A DNA stretch of 64,000 nucleotides from Drosophila persimilis (taxonomy: Eukaryota > Arthropoda > Insecta > Diptera > Drosophilidae): assembly GCF_003286085.1 (NCBI RefSeq), contig NW_020825460.1:1-64000 (forward strand), in the 5' to 3' direction. The notes under the pieces are model-generated. The model was not told the DNA's origin. It did not search any database and saw only the letters and a list, made by a program, of their open reading frames with translations. The number at the start of each line of letters is the position of its first letter. Positions within the stretch are counted from its first letter, which is position 1. Shown piece after piece: positions 1 to 10,590 of this stretch. The position numbers and the translations under genes were made by a program.

Positions 1-35
<35 letters not shown>
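1..35. repeat. poly-C run at window start
   Basis: Uninterrupted run of 35 C at the very edge of the window. Its true length cannot be known because it is cut by the window. It is one of about ten C or G homopolymers of 15 nt or more in this window. Confidence 0.95.
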
Positions 36-36
<1 letters not shown>

Positions 37-1403
37 TACCGTACCGCGCCGCACCGCCTCTTCCGCATTGAATTTCAATTAATGGCAGAAAAAAAAGCAA
101 AAAAACCTTGCAGAAGCCACTTTCTGGCTTGAGCATGAAAATATTTTCTGGTTTCAAATGTCAGTCGAAAAATTACTTGCAAATAAATATGGAATGGCAG
201 AGCTATGTCTATATGAGGATTCAGCAGAAAAAGAAACACAAAAGAGGCAGCAGAAAACATGTAAGAATACTCCAGCCATGGGATACCCATTATTCGCGTT
301 TGTTTCTGGGAAGGAATCCCTTGGGTTGACGGACAGATCGTAATGGGGGGCTAAACGCTCCATAGAATATGAAAGGGAAAACCTTGAAATTCGGGTAGTC
401 CTTCCTTAGCATGGAGATGGAGTGCCAATATACCCCCCCGCACGCTCCCAGTGCGGGGTATTCCAAAAAAGGGTAGCTGAAAATTGCGACCCCCGCAGGG
501 CACGTAATGCTCCGCTTTCCGCTAACTTTGAAGCGGTAACGGGGCACACCTTTTAGGCCCCAACTGCGTCTGCTGCTACGTCTGTGGCTGCTGCTGCTGC
601 TGCTGCTTGTGGCACGTAAAAATGCTACTAAAATAGACAGCCCGCCGCAGCAGCGGCAACAACAATCAACCGTTTGAGTTTGAGTTTGAGTTTCTGTTTT
701 GTTTTCTTTCAATTTGGTAAACTTTCTTGAGAACTTTTTTTCTGCCCTCTCTCCTCTCTCTCGCTCTCTCCCCCGGACATCGACTGCGACTCCGACGTTG
801 ACGTTGACTCTCGGGGCAGCTTTTATTTTGTTTTATGATATGACGATAAGATCTATGCGGGGCAGGCGAAAATGAACAACGGCAACGGGCTGTTAAATTA
901 ATTGAAAAGTTCAACTGGCAGGCAACAACAGCAGCAACAACAACAGCAACAACAAAAAGTCATTAACATTTCTCCACAAAATTTGTTTTAACAGCTGACA
1001 AATGTTTTTTTGGTTTCCAAATGAGTTTTGCAGTTCATTCCGTGGCGTATTCTTGGGGGTATTCTGTAATTTGACTTGAATTATGTTCAAAGTTTCGCGT
1101 AAATGACTTCTCCAGAACTCTTCTTTATCGATTCTTGATTCTCGATCCGCGATTCTCGATTGCCGAACATTTGTTGTTGTCTTACTTTCGAATTCCTAAA
1201 CGGATTAATTTTTATTACGAGTATCTCGGCACCGCAACGCAACGCACCGCAGAACCGCACCGCAAACCACCGCTCGACCGTCCGCACAATTCAGGCGCTC
1301 GGCTTGAAGTCTCGCGCCGGCGTGAAGAGCTTCACTGGAACTCGGTTCGAGTTGGTGCGCGGGGCTCGCACAGGTTCGATCTTGAGTTGCGGTGCGATCT
1401 GCC

Positions 1404-1728
1404 GTTCGGCTCGAGCCCATGGATCGCCTGGTGGCGGCTCGAGCCCATGGATCACCTGGTTGCGGTTCGAGCCCATGAATCGCCTGGTTGCGGTTCGAGC
1501 CCATGGATCGCCTCGTTGCGGCTCGAGCCCACGAATCGCCTGGTTGCGGTTCGAGCCCATGGATCGCCTGGTGGCGGCTCGAGCCCATGGATCGCCTCGT
1601 TGCGGCTCGAGCCCACAAATCGCCTGGTTGCGGTTCGAGCCCATGGATCGCCTCGTTGCGGCTCGAGCCCACAAATCGCCTGGTTGCGGTTCGAGCCCAT
1701 GCATTGGCTCGTTGCGGTTCGAGTTGGT
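1404..1728. repeat. 28-bp tandem array (about 11 units)
   Basis: The word GAGCCCATGG or a close variant recurs at exactly 28-bp steps (1413, 1441, 1469, 1497, 1525, 1553, 1581, 1609, 1637, 1665, 1693), with a decayed start of a further unit near 1721. Because 28 is not a multiple of 3, the array opens several frames on both strands. The resulting 80-250 aa open frames repeat every 84 bp and are not genes. Many units contain GGTTCGAGCCC, which fits the RNA polymerase III B-box consensus. Units differ by a few substitutions (GGTTGCGG versus GGTGGCGG or CGTTGCGG), in partly alternating patterns. Confidence 0.93.
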
Positions 1729-3180
1729 CGCGTGTCAGCTGTTTTTTGTTGTTTCGCTGCATATCAATTGAGGCGGCCTCCTCGTCTGCCCTTACCCGCC
1801 CCCCCACCCGCTGCTCCGGCTGATTACTGGCACGTTTTGCCCTTTTTATGGGCCGCATAAAACCTGTTCGCATACGTTGCAGTCGGTGCTGGGGTTGGGG
1901 TTGGGGTCGGGGGGGCAGATGGAGTTTCTTTTCCGCCAAGTGAGCAAAATTAAAACAAAACATGCGTTTTGTCCGCTGATGGAGATATCGGAGATTCTGT
2001 GGAGGCTTCCTCTCGGTCTCTTCTCTCTATGCTGCTCTTTCTTCTTCTTGTTTTTATGGATATGGAATGGAGTTCCCGGCTGGACTGGAGACTGGGTCCC
2101 CCCCTCTCTCTCTCTCTCTCTGTGTTGTTTTATTCATGTATCGCACAACGTGGGAACTTTTAATTGTGTTGTGTGCCTGGGATTTCAGAAGATACTCGGA
2201 CCAATACCAGGAATTGCTGTCCACTTTTCTTTTCTCTCTGTTTGGTTAACAGCCCCCCACCTCCCTCCCCCGCAGCAGCAGGGAGGCAAGGAAAAGTACT
2301 TGAAAATGCAAAAAGGATATTTAGTATGCTCCTCCGACAGTGCAAATATCAAAGATTTATTTGTGTGTGAAGCGAAAGGGAAAAAAAAGAAGAATATAAA
2401 ACCAGAACAGAACCGTTTCAGGCTTCACTTCACATTCTTATGAAAAGTGGGGGCCAGTGGGGGCGACCAGAGCAAATATTGTGCCACCCGGAAAAAGGGT
2501 CCACTCTAGCCGCCGAAAGGGGGGGGCGACCCTTATAAACATGTCAATCACAAGTAAATTGTAGCAGATTTAATGGACCCATCCGGGGCCTGTCCAACGG
2601 AATGCGGAGGAGTGTGGAGTGGGGGCTGAGAAATTCCAGCGAAAGCCGGGCCGAAATGCAAATGGCGGTTGTCATAGATTTGCCGCCTTTCCATTTCACT
2701 GCTTAGCAGGAATTTATGGGGCTCCCCGGGCTCCCCGGGCTCCTCGGAGGCCTAGGCGCGCGATGGATTGTTTAATGAAACTTTAAGTGCGTGCCCGGCC
2801 AGTGGGGCACGTAGCACAGCGAGCGTGGCAGGAAGGAGCGTGGAGTGAAGGACCAGTGCCTGCACTCAATTGCAGCATGGCCGACCACAAAATGGCGTCG
2901 AAAGCACTTCCGCTCGAGTTAAAAACAAAAAGTCATGCAAGAAGCAGGAGAAGGAGGAGCCGGAGGAGCAGGAGCCGGAGCCGGAGCATCATCATCGTAC
3001 GTGAAATGTAGCCTGACTTGTTTTTTTAATAACAGCCGTCCGAGAAAACCCTACCCCCCTACCCCCCCTTCCCCCCCCAGAATCCACTGCCCTCCTGATC
3101 CTCCTCCTGCTGCCCCCCGAGACAGCTTTAGCGGCTATTAGAAAATTGCGAAAATTGCGCACACGTTTTCGCACACGCCA

Positions 3181-3232
3181 CACAGACACAGACACACACA
3201 CACACAGACACACACACACACACACACACACA
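3181..3232. repeat. (CA)n microsatellite
   Basis: Interrupted CA dinucleotide tract with occasional CAGACA units, immediately followed by a GA-rich stretch (3240-3250). Confidence 0.9.
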
Positions 3233-3487
3233 GACGGACGAGAGAGAGACGTCCAGAGACGACGACGTTGCATGCCCCCGGGCAATCGAGTGCAGTTTGT
3301 GGCCTCAGATTTATTGCAGACTCGGAGTCCCGTTCGAATTTTAAACAGTTTTTCGTTAAGTTTGGTTTATTAAGCCTTGGGCCAGGCGGCAGGCGGCAGG
3401 CAGGAGGCAGCCGGCAGCCGGCAGGAGGCCCCTCTGCATAATTCATCTGGTTTAAGGGTTTTCCACCATTTCATTTTCCACCGGAAT

Positions 3488-3492
3488 ACACA

Positions 3493-3526
<34 letters not shown>
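3488..3526. repeat. compound (CA)n(GA)n microsatellite
   Basis: About 23 bp of CA repeats pass directly into about 16 bp of GA repeats. Confidence 0.9.
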
Positions 3527-4714
3527 ATCCTCCGATCCTTGTGGCTCGTTTTAAATCATTTGGCTGGCTGGCTGGCTGACTGGCGGTAGTTTTTGGCCAT
3601 TTTATGGGCAGAGCAATAGGTGTGGCCGTTGATGTTTATTGGATGGATAAGTGGACAGCGGTAGTGCTTGGATTGGAGCTTACTTCACAAATATTCCCCG
3701 TTTTTGTGGGTAATTTTGCTAATTTATGGCGGAAAAACGAGAGTTGAAGATGCACTTTTACGAGTACGAGTTTTTGGCAAGAGATGTTGCTCCTAATTGA
3801 ATTCTTTGGTTGTATTCCTCCCATCCCATCAAAGCAGTTTTAGAAGAACATTTCGGCTCAAGAAATACGGTCTTAAAGAGCCTCAAAAGGTTACCAAAAG
3901 GGCCCTTAACTTGAAAAGCATGAAAGTTACTTCATTTTTCAGGCATATCAAAATTCTTGAAAATCGTATTCCACCCTCGAAACTGCTGCAAAAGTTGAAT
4001 AGCCCCATTTGGGAAAGAAAAGATTCATCAAATTTCCTTTGAAAACTTTGCATTTTCTTGAAGGCTTTAAGAGGCGACTAGCCGAACCGAAATACGGCCA
4101 AAATGTTGCTGAAATTGGAACCGAAAATGCGTTGAGTTAACCCTTAGTCGCCCCCCCTAGCCGCATGGCCGGGCCATGTCCCCTCCCGCGGTGCAGAAAA
4201 GGGGCAGTTAAGTGCTCGTACCATGCCCCATCCCCCACCGCCAAACACCAAAACCCAAACCCCACTTTAATTTGGCAAAAATCTAGGCATATGCCCCGTC
4301 AAGGCTTTATGGTTTCACCTTCAAAATGCCGAAAAATGAACGGAATGAAAGGAAACCCTGCGGCGTCTCTGATTACACACACACACGCACACACACACAC
4401 ACACACAGAGGGGAAATATATGCCACGTGCACGTATGTGGCACCTCTCTAAAACGGCAAAATCGATAGTGTTGCCAGCCACGAGGAAAAAACAAGAAATG
4501 AAAAAAGAAAAACCAGGCATAAAACAGAAAGGGGAGGGGGGAAGGGGGGGTGTATGAAAATGCCTGCCATTTGAAACATTAATTGATTGAATTTCCGAGA
4601 CGCAGCGAAGTGAGAAGACAAAGGCGAAACTTTTTGGGGGGGCATAAATATTAATATGACAGCAAAATTATGCGTGGCACAAACAAATGTTTAAAATTCA
4701 AACAAGAAGCCCCT

Positions 4715-4736
4715 CCCCCCCCCCCCCCCCCCCCCC
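4715..4736. repeat. poly-C run
   Basis: 22 consecutive C. Length is probably unreliable in any assembly. Confidence 0.9.
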
Positions 4737-4983
4737 TCGCCACCCCTTGGCGTCCCCCCAAAAGAAAAGCCATTCAAGGTCGCAGCAGGAACAACAAGGA
4801 CAGCGACAAGTGTTTAAATTAATAAGTATGACGGAAGGACTTGCCACCCCCTGCCCTCGCCCTCGCCCTCTCCTTCTCCTTTCCGTTACCAGGCCTCGGC
4901 CTAAAAGCAGGCTGCGAAAATTCTATGCGGCTGTGGAAAATTAATTTTCATTGAGGCACAGCCAGAGCCAGCTTTTCCCCCCT

Positions 4984-5012
4984 CCCCCCCCCCCCCCCCC
5001 CCCCCCCCCCCC
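4984..5012. repeat. poly-C run
   Basis: 29 consecutive C, flanked by AT-rich sequence. Confidence 0.9.
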
Positions 5013-5488
5013 GACAATTGTTTAGATTTTTCGGGGGACTTGATTTGCATTTATTGCAGTAATTGCGGCAACAACAATTCGAGGATTCACTTGAAAACTA
5101 TTTCTAGTCTTCATATTAATTAATATTCGATGGAGGATTCGGGAGGAGGACTTTCGAAGGACACTTACAATTGGCGCTTAACTTTTCGTGCTCCGGCGGA
5201 TCGCCGGGAATCTATGGCACTGATGATAGCGCTAATTGTTCTAATGCGCTCAAGCAGTAAGCTGCTTAAAATTGCTCCGAAATTGCAGGAAACGGCAATG
5301 GCAATGGCAACGGCTTTTGGGGAGGGGAGGAGGAAAAAACACGCAGGAATGTGTGGGTGTGGGTGTGTGACTAGGACAAGGATGGATGCCTGTCTCTGCT
5401 TAGGTATTAACAGGGACTTTGGCTCCGACACCACCGTGGAAAAGGTTGATAGATGCCCCACGAATTGCGATTGCAAAAGCCAATACGA

Positions 5489-5515
5489 GGGGGGGGGGGG
5501 GGGTGGGGGGGGGGA
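5489..5515. repeat. poly-G run
   Basis: G tract of about 26 nt interrupted by one T, on the plus strand, followed by GAGATTTT. Confidence 0.9.
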
Positions 5516-5734
5516 GATTTTAAAGTAAGGAAACATTTGGGAGTTTGGTAAAAAGATTCAAGATACTTGATCAAGGAATGCCTAACCCACGAGGAACCCA
5601 CCTAAGGAGGCAATATCTAAGCCAGAAGTAAGCCATAGGACCCAAGGATTCAAAGATAGGAAAAGATTGATAGAGAGATATGTATGTAGATAATGATCAA
5701 AGGTCCACCATAACCCATAATAACTATCATCAAA

Positions 5735-5965
5735 TCACAACTATTCACATGCCTCTTGAAGGCTTTCGATCATTACGAGTACTTCCTTCAGTTCTTCGAC
5801 GTCTCAGACAATCAAATGAAGAGTGAGCGGGAAAAAGAACCGAAATTTGAGGATCTGACAAAGTAAAAATTCCGATATCTGCTTCTTTTAGGCCGTTTTG
5901 GGCGAGTGTTTTGATTGAATGAGAAGCAAAGACCGAATTCCACCGAAACGATGCTGCTGACGGCA
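5735..5965 (+). repeat. dispersed repeat family 2, copy A
   Basis: Sequence homologous to the reverse complement of about 24,040-24,330. Shared words in order are AATCACAACTAT, CATGCCTCTT, CTTTCGATCATTACGA, TTCCTTYAGT, AGTGAGCG, ACCGAAATTT and AGTAAAAAT. The copies differ by substitutions and small indels, so it is an old interspersed repeat rather than a recent duplication. It ends next to CAGGGCTCTATATATG, a motif with a near match beside copy B. I do not recognise the family; no reading frame of note is present. Confidence 0.65.
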
Positions 5966-6310
5966 GGGCTCTATATATGAAAAATATATATAACCTTAAG
6001 GTTATCAGGAACTTACAAAAACACAACTAAAAATAAACCATAAATGTCCAAAAATAAACCAAAAAAACCTCCAAAAATAGAAAAAATACCTAGTATCACA
6101 GAAGATCACAAAGAACCGAATGAATAATCTTTATATTCACGCTATTAATGTTGTTGAGCAAAGGCTATGGGTTTCTTTGAGTGGAGCTGTAATCTGGCCT
6201 TGCCCCAAAAGCACTTACACTTTCCATCGTCTAATCTTATTCTAATCATCTAATCTATCAAGCAGGCAGTGATAGTGATAGCGGAGTGAGTGGAAATGTT
6301 AAAGCCATTG

Positions 6311-7373
6311 TTAGAGTTTGCTGTTTGGATGAAAGCGTGGCTGTTGCGACCCCTGGGACCCCTCCTTGGACGACTTGGAGTCCAGCGTCGGAGGTCGATG
6401 GCGAATGAGAAAGGGCACAATGTACTGGGCACACTTCTCGGGCTCGTTGAGGTGGACATGATGGGTGCCCTGCACTTCGTGGAACTCAAAGTTTGGATTG
6501 CATTCGCTGAGAATAGAGAAGGCCTCGCTGGGCCCCAGGAACGGCGAATCGGAGGCCTTGATGATCAGATAGGGATTCCTCTCGATGCGACGCGCCATCG
6601 CCGCAAACAGGCCGTCGTCGAGGTAGGCGTGGTTTATGAACTTGATGCGCCCATCCCGGGAAAAGTAATGCTTCTCCGGATATACCTCCGACCTGGTCAC
6701 CTGGCGGTGGAGTATGTGATGGGCCACTTCGTAGCGAACCGACTGGAAGCTGCCCTGGACCAGGGCCCTGCACATCGTCTCCAGCGTGTAGGCGGGCGGC
6801 TCGCCGTCGCTGCCCTCCACCAGTCGCTGGTCCTCCCGCAAATGCTTCTCCATATTTTGCGCCGACAGCCGCAGATTGTTGCCGTCCGGCTGCCTGCAAG
6901 CGGATACCAGAATGTCCAGCGATATGACCATGTCCACAGTGTGCGGCGCCAGAGCGGCATAGACAAACATGAGGATGGCCCCCATGGAGTGCCCCAAGAG
7001 GGAGACCGTCTTCCAGCCGTATTCCCTCATTACCAGCGGAATAATGTACACGTAATCGTCGACGCTGTAGTGCATGCCGGGCTGCAGGTGGGAGGACCTT
7101 CCGTGGCCCGGCAGATCGATGCACAGCACGCCCAAATAGCCGGGCAGCAGGGGTATCAGCCGGTCAAAGGTCCCCAGATTGTCCAGCCATCCGTGAATCG
7201 CCAGAATGGGCCGTTCCGTTCGATTGCCGTACCAGCGACCCGATATGTGGCCCCACGGCGCCGATATTCTCACCTCCTCGAACTGCAAAGACCACGAGAA
7301 ATGCTGCAATATCCCCACTTTTCCACTTTTCCATTATGAAAGCACTTACATCATCCAGCGACAATGTGCCCAT
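6311..7373 (-). CDS. kraken/SERHL-like serine hydrolase 1, peroxisomal SKL
   Basis: Two exons on the minus strand: 7373-7350 (MGTLSLDD) and 7282-6311, joined across a 67-bp intron with GTAAGT donor and TTTGCAG acceptor, giving 331 aa. The fold is an alpha/beta hydrolase of the kraken/SERHL group. Visible marks are HGWLDN (about 38-43, oxyanion region), DLPGHG (64-69), the nucleophile elbow GHSMG with Ser107, a conserved Asp131 after the next strand (SLDIL), and GTHHVHL with the likely catalytic His282. The C-terminus is SKL, a canonical type 1 peroxisomal signal. The substrate is unknown; esterase or hydrolase activity is inferred from family. It lies 3' of a paralogue at 8848-9976, with which it shares exon layout and a nearly identical exon 2 start. 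The first-exon ATG was chosen because its frame joins the conserved EEVRIS segment exactly. Naming to a specific D. melanogaster gene was not possible. Confidence 0.9.
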
Positions 7374-7384
7374 CCTCAAGGCCC

Positions 7385-7505
7385 GTGTTTTATCTGCAGT
7401 ATCTCTTCTCTGTGGGAACAGGCCTTCAACGATTCGCAAATTCGGCGAGGCGACTGTCCGCTCAAAGATCTATGCGCGGAATGATTCCGGAACACAGCAC
7501 CAGAA
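7385..7505 (-). promoter_or_regulatory. 5' leader/upstream of hydrolase 1, duplicated near 8.7 kb
   Basis: Read on the minus strand this is the sequence just upstream of the hydrolase 1 start codon. Two blocks recur downstream of hydrolase 2: AGATCTTTGAGCGGACA here against AGATCTTGGAGCGGACA at about 8737-8753, and ATACTGCAGATAAAACAC against ATTCTGCAGATAAGACTC at about 8660-8680. The order is the same, so the two segments are a direct duplication. Whether it is a promoter or a transcribed leader cannot be told; no clear TATA box is seen. Confidence 0.5.
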
Positions 7506-7579
7506 ATAAAGTGGAATCTGGATTCCATCCGAAAAATGTTGCGTTGTGCTATGTTGTGATAAGGAATGTGCCGAAAAGA

Positions 7580-8265
7580 AACGAGGGGGAACGTTGTGAG
7601 TTGCTGCGGACACCGCAACTCTACAGTTATACCCGATACTAAGTCAGTATGGCTCTCCTCCGGCAGACGCCGCTAATATTAAACGACACGACAAAGAGTG
7701 CGTGCGAGAGAGACAGAAAATCAGTCTGAGCGTGACGTCACGCGCTGCGTAGCCACTGCAAATTGATTTGTTCCTTTTGGCTATAAAAATGATCTGATCT
7801 GATCCAGATTCAGCAATCTGATAGATATGGTCATTATCTATGATTCTGCGTTTTTAGTTTTCTCAAATCTGCAATATTGTGGATGCAACAGATTTTCGTC
7901 CTTTGTGGGAGCGGATGGGGGTGGGGCGAAATTCTGAGATATACGTTTTATAGTGAGATCTAACAGGAGTGCGGATTCCAAATTTGGTTACTCTAGCTTT
8001 AATAGTCTCTGAGATTTGTGAATATCCCCAGATTTGCATTCTTTGCGGGGGCGGAAGGGGGTGTGGCGAAATTTTGAAACAAACTCGTCTCGGTCCGATA
8101 TATTAGGAGTGTGGATACCAAATACCAAATAACAAGGTGTGTATTTTCTTTTATACACGGTACTCAAAATGAGTATTGGGGTATATTAGAATTGTGGTAA
8201 AAGTGGATGTGTGTATAACTGTAGAGTTGCGGCGTCCGCAGCAACTCACAACGTTCCCCCTCGTT
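7580..8265. mobile_element. 686-bp element with 53-bp terminal inverted repeats
   Basis: The ends 7580-7632 and 8213-8265 are inverted repeats of 53 bp differing at a single position; they start AACGAGGGGGAACG and end at TTATAC. The interior has no coding capacity. It holds a region related to 60,640-61,100 (words such as TGCGTTTTTRGYTTTCTC and CTCTAGCTYT), short TATACCCGATACT-type words and repeated GCGGGGGCGGAAGGGGGTG. These resemble non-autonomous INE-1/DINE-1-type repeats of Drosophila; that family call is from memory of their general form. No clean target duplication is visible. The near-identity of the two ends suggests a fairly recent insertion or correction between the ends. It lies between hydrolases 1 and 2, upstream of hydrolase 1. 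Confidence 0.85.
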
Positions 8266-8654
8266 CTTGTGCAGTGTGCACAATTTTTTTGCGATCTTCC
8301 TCTTCAATTCGAGGCATCGTTAAAACCGATAAACGAATGGTGAGAAAAGAACATGCAAACAACGCAGAATTTCTCAAGCTTTCTAACGGTGCATCGCACG
8401 GCATGCTCGAAAGCTCGCACTGCGAGAAACTGACGATTGTAAGTGTGCATTCCTTAACGTATTTCCAAAACAGAGAGAGGGAGAGACAGAGCCCGTTCTA
8501 CCATTTCTTATCTCCTGGCACCACCTCTTCCTCTTTGGGTCCATGGAAATTTGGGTTTTTAGTAGGGTTTCAGCAGTGGCACGGATCGGAGAGGAGCGAT
8601 GGGTAAACGTACGATAAGGATTAGGGGGAAGTAAAGAGGTGGAACGTTTCCAGT

Positions 8655-8785
8655 GGCCAGAGTCTTATCTGCAGAATCCCCTCTGGACTATTTTTAGATG
8701 GTTTTTTTTTTATTTTTATAATTTTTATTTTCGCGAATGTCCGCTCCAAGATCTGTGCACGGAATAAACTATATCTTTTTAGTGC
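8655..8785 (-). repeat. diverged copy of the hydrolase 1 5' leader
   Basis: Direct duplicate of about 7385-7505 lying 3' of hydrolase 2. An A/T-rich insertion at about 8700-8730 separates the two conserved blocks. That insertion provides the AATAAA words that probably serve as the poly(A) signal of hydrolase 2. Confidence 0.5.
8709..8714 (-). terminator. candidate poly(A) signal for hydrolase 2
   Basis: TTTATT on plus, i.e. AATAAA on minus, about 135 bp after the hydrolase 2 stop. A second AATAAA lies at 8724-8729. Confidence 0.45.
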
Positions 8786-8847
8786 GAAACTATTGCTAAA
8801 ATTATGATTATACAAATCTATTTCGGGCACTTTGAAAGCGACTCTTC

Positions 8848-9976
8848 TCACAGTTTGCTTCTCTGTTTGCTGTGCTTGCTCCTGGCGAAGAACTGCTCCT
8901 GGGCCTGTCGGCGCTCCTTGGAGCTGAGCTGCTCCCCTCTGCCCGCCAGAGACCAGGTGGTCAGATTGGGAGGACGGTGGTGTCTGATGAAGGGCCCAAT
9001 GTACTGGGCGCACTCTTCGGCGGCGTGCAGATGGACGTGATGAGTGCCGCCCTGCACTTCGTGCAGCTCAAAGTGGGGATTGTTTTTGCCCAGAATGGCG
9101 ATGGCCTCGTCACAGTGGGGTCCCACAAAGGGCGACAGGGAGCCCTTGATGATTAGATACGGCTTTCGCTGGATACGTCTCGCCATCTCCGCAGCGAGTC
9201 CTTTTTCCAAGAAGATGTGGTAGTAGAACTTGACCCGTGCATCCCGCGAGAAGAAGAACCTGTCCGGGTAGAGCTGCGACTTGGCCACCTGGCGGTAGAG
9301 CAGATGCTGTGCCTCCCTCGGGGGCACCGAGTTGTAGCTGCCCTTCGAGAGGACTTTGCGCAGCTCGGGCAGCGTGTAGGCGGGCGGCTCGCGCAGGTTG
9401 CCTTCCTCCTGGCGCTCGTCCTCCACCAGATGCTTCTCCATGTTCCTGCCGAACGTGTCCACATCCTTTCCCCTGGCATCGTCGGGAATGGGCAGCAGTA
9501 TGTCCAGCGAGATGACCATGTCCACCGTGTGCGGCGCCAGGGTCGCGTAGATGAAGGCCATAATGCCGCCCAGGGAGTGGCCCATCAGCGAGACCTTGTG
9601 CCATCCGTACTCCTTCATTACCCGCGGAATGACGAACACGTAGTCGTAGACGGAGTAATGCATGCCCGGCGGCAGGCGGGACGACCTCCCGTGGCCCGGC
9701 AGATCGATGCACAGCACTCCCACGTTGTCGGGCAGCAGCGGTATCAGCCGGTCAAAGGTCCCCAGGTTGTCCAGCCATCCGTGAATCGCCAGAATGGGTC
9801 GTTCCGTTCGATTGCCATGCCAGCGACCCGATATGTGACCCCAGGGCACCGATATTCTCACCTCCTCGTACTGCAAGAGAGGAACAGATGATCAAACAGG
9901 GTCTCAATCGATCAAACAATCGATCGATGCCGGCATCGATCCGCTGACTCACATTTGCCAGGGACAGCGTTCCCAT
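8848..9976 (-). CDS. kraken/SERHL-like serine hydrolase 2, peroxisomal SKL
   Basis: Two exons on minus: 9976-9953 (MGTLSLAN) and 9870-8848, with an 82-bp intron (GTGAGT donor, CTTGCAG acceptor); 348 aa. Same family marks as hydrolase 1: HGWLDN, DLPGHG, nucleophile elbow GHSLG with Ser107, SLDIL with Asp131, GTHHVHL with likely catalytic His285. The tail is longer, basic and Gln-rich, and again ends in SKL, so a peroxisomal matrix location is likely. At the strand that usually carries the catalytic acid it reads GSLSPF, where hydrolase 1 has ASDSPF and hydrolase 3 GSESHF, so the acid may be the conserved Asp131 instead. The first 140 bp of exon 2 differ from hydrolase 1 at only 8 positions, whereas introns and C-terminal halves are strongly diverged. 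Substrate unknown. Confidence 0.9.
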
Positions 9977-10057
9977 CTCGACCGTCGTCGTCGGCCTCTT
10001 GAACTTTGAACGGCGCGGTTGCTTTTCGACTTGATCCAGTAATTGCGGCGGCTGTAC

Positions 10058-10075
10058 CCACAGTACTATCTGTGG
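10058..10075. promoter_or_regulatory. inverted repeat upstream of hydrolase 2
   Basis: CCACAG and CTGTGG, perfect 6-bp arms around a 6-nt spacer, about 85 bp upstream of the hydrolase 2 start codon. It could be a dimeric factor site; CCACA is also the core bound by Runt-domain proteins. Function is inferred only from position. Confidence 0.3.
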
Positions 10076-10554
10076 TATCTTGGCTAGTCAGGCGTGGAGC
10101 GATTAGTGTTTTCCGACTCTACACATTTCCCCTACGCGCCTCACAGCCGAATAACCCGAACAGCTGTTCGTGGAATGAATCGGATTCAAAAGTCGCAGCC
10201 CAAAGAGTTTACTTGTGCAAAGAGAAGGCCGCTCGCAGCAAGCTTTCCAGAGAGCAATCATCGAGCTTTGGGCACGAAGAGCATAGCAGCCAGCTTGTGC
10301 GAGCAAGCATTATCAGAGCTTTCTCCATGCGCTTCACATTTTACTTAAGATTTGTGCATTTTTCTAGTTTGCTCTGCGATCAGTTGTTTTTTGGATCAAT
10401 TTTCGCTTGTATGAAATAGTATCCGTTTTTATTGCTTTATTTTCCTTTAATTCATCGCTTGGCAAATGATTTTCCAGCCCGAAACACTTTTCGTTGCTGC
10501 CGGTCGGAAGTTTTAGAGAATACTGTGCGAGCAGATCGAGCTTTGCAGCAGCCA

Positions 10555-10590
10555 AGCAGAGAGAGAGAGAGAGAGAGAGGGAGAGAGCGC
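10555..10590. repeat. (GA)n tract
   Basis: About 20 bp of pure GA repeats followed by GGGAGAGAGCGCGC. It sits between AAGCTTT-type words (see findings). Confidence 0.85.

Larger units (their letters stand above)
36..5734. other. non-coding stretch with simple repeats
   Basis: No open frame here has convincing codon usage, an ATG in good context with splice sites, or a recognisable domain. It holds CAG/CAA-type triplet runs (575-605, 925-955), a 28-bp tandem array, (CA)n tracts near 3190-3232, 3488-3510 and 4376-4408, a (GA)n tract at 3511-3526, and poly-C/poly-G runs near 4715-4736, 4984-5012 and 5489-5515. It could be intergenic or intronic. Confidence 0.6.

Noticed and set aside
1404-1728. 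CRISPR array
   Set aside because: Units are directly adjacent with no unique spacers, and the genome is eukaryotic.
1404-1728. tRNA gene or tRNA-derived SINE, because of the B-box-like word
   Set aside because: No A box at the proper distance, no cloverleaf arms and no terminator T-run after the units.
1135-1963. Several 200-250 aa open frames on both strands over the 28-bp array
   Set aside because: A repeat period not divisible by three opens all frames at once; the peptides merely repeat every 28 residues.
6290-7339. 349-codon plus-strand open frame across hydrolase 1
   Set aside because: Antisense shadow; the minus strand carries the conserved hydrolase motifs and intron.
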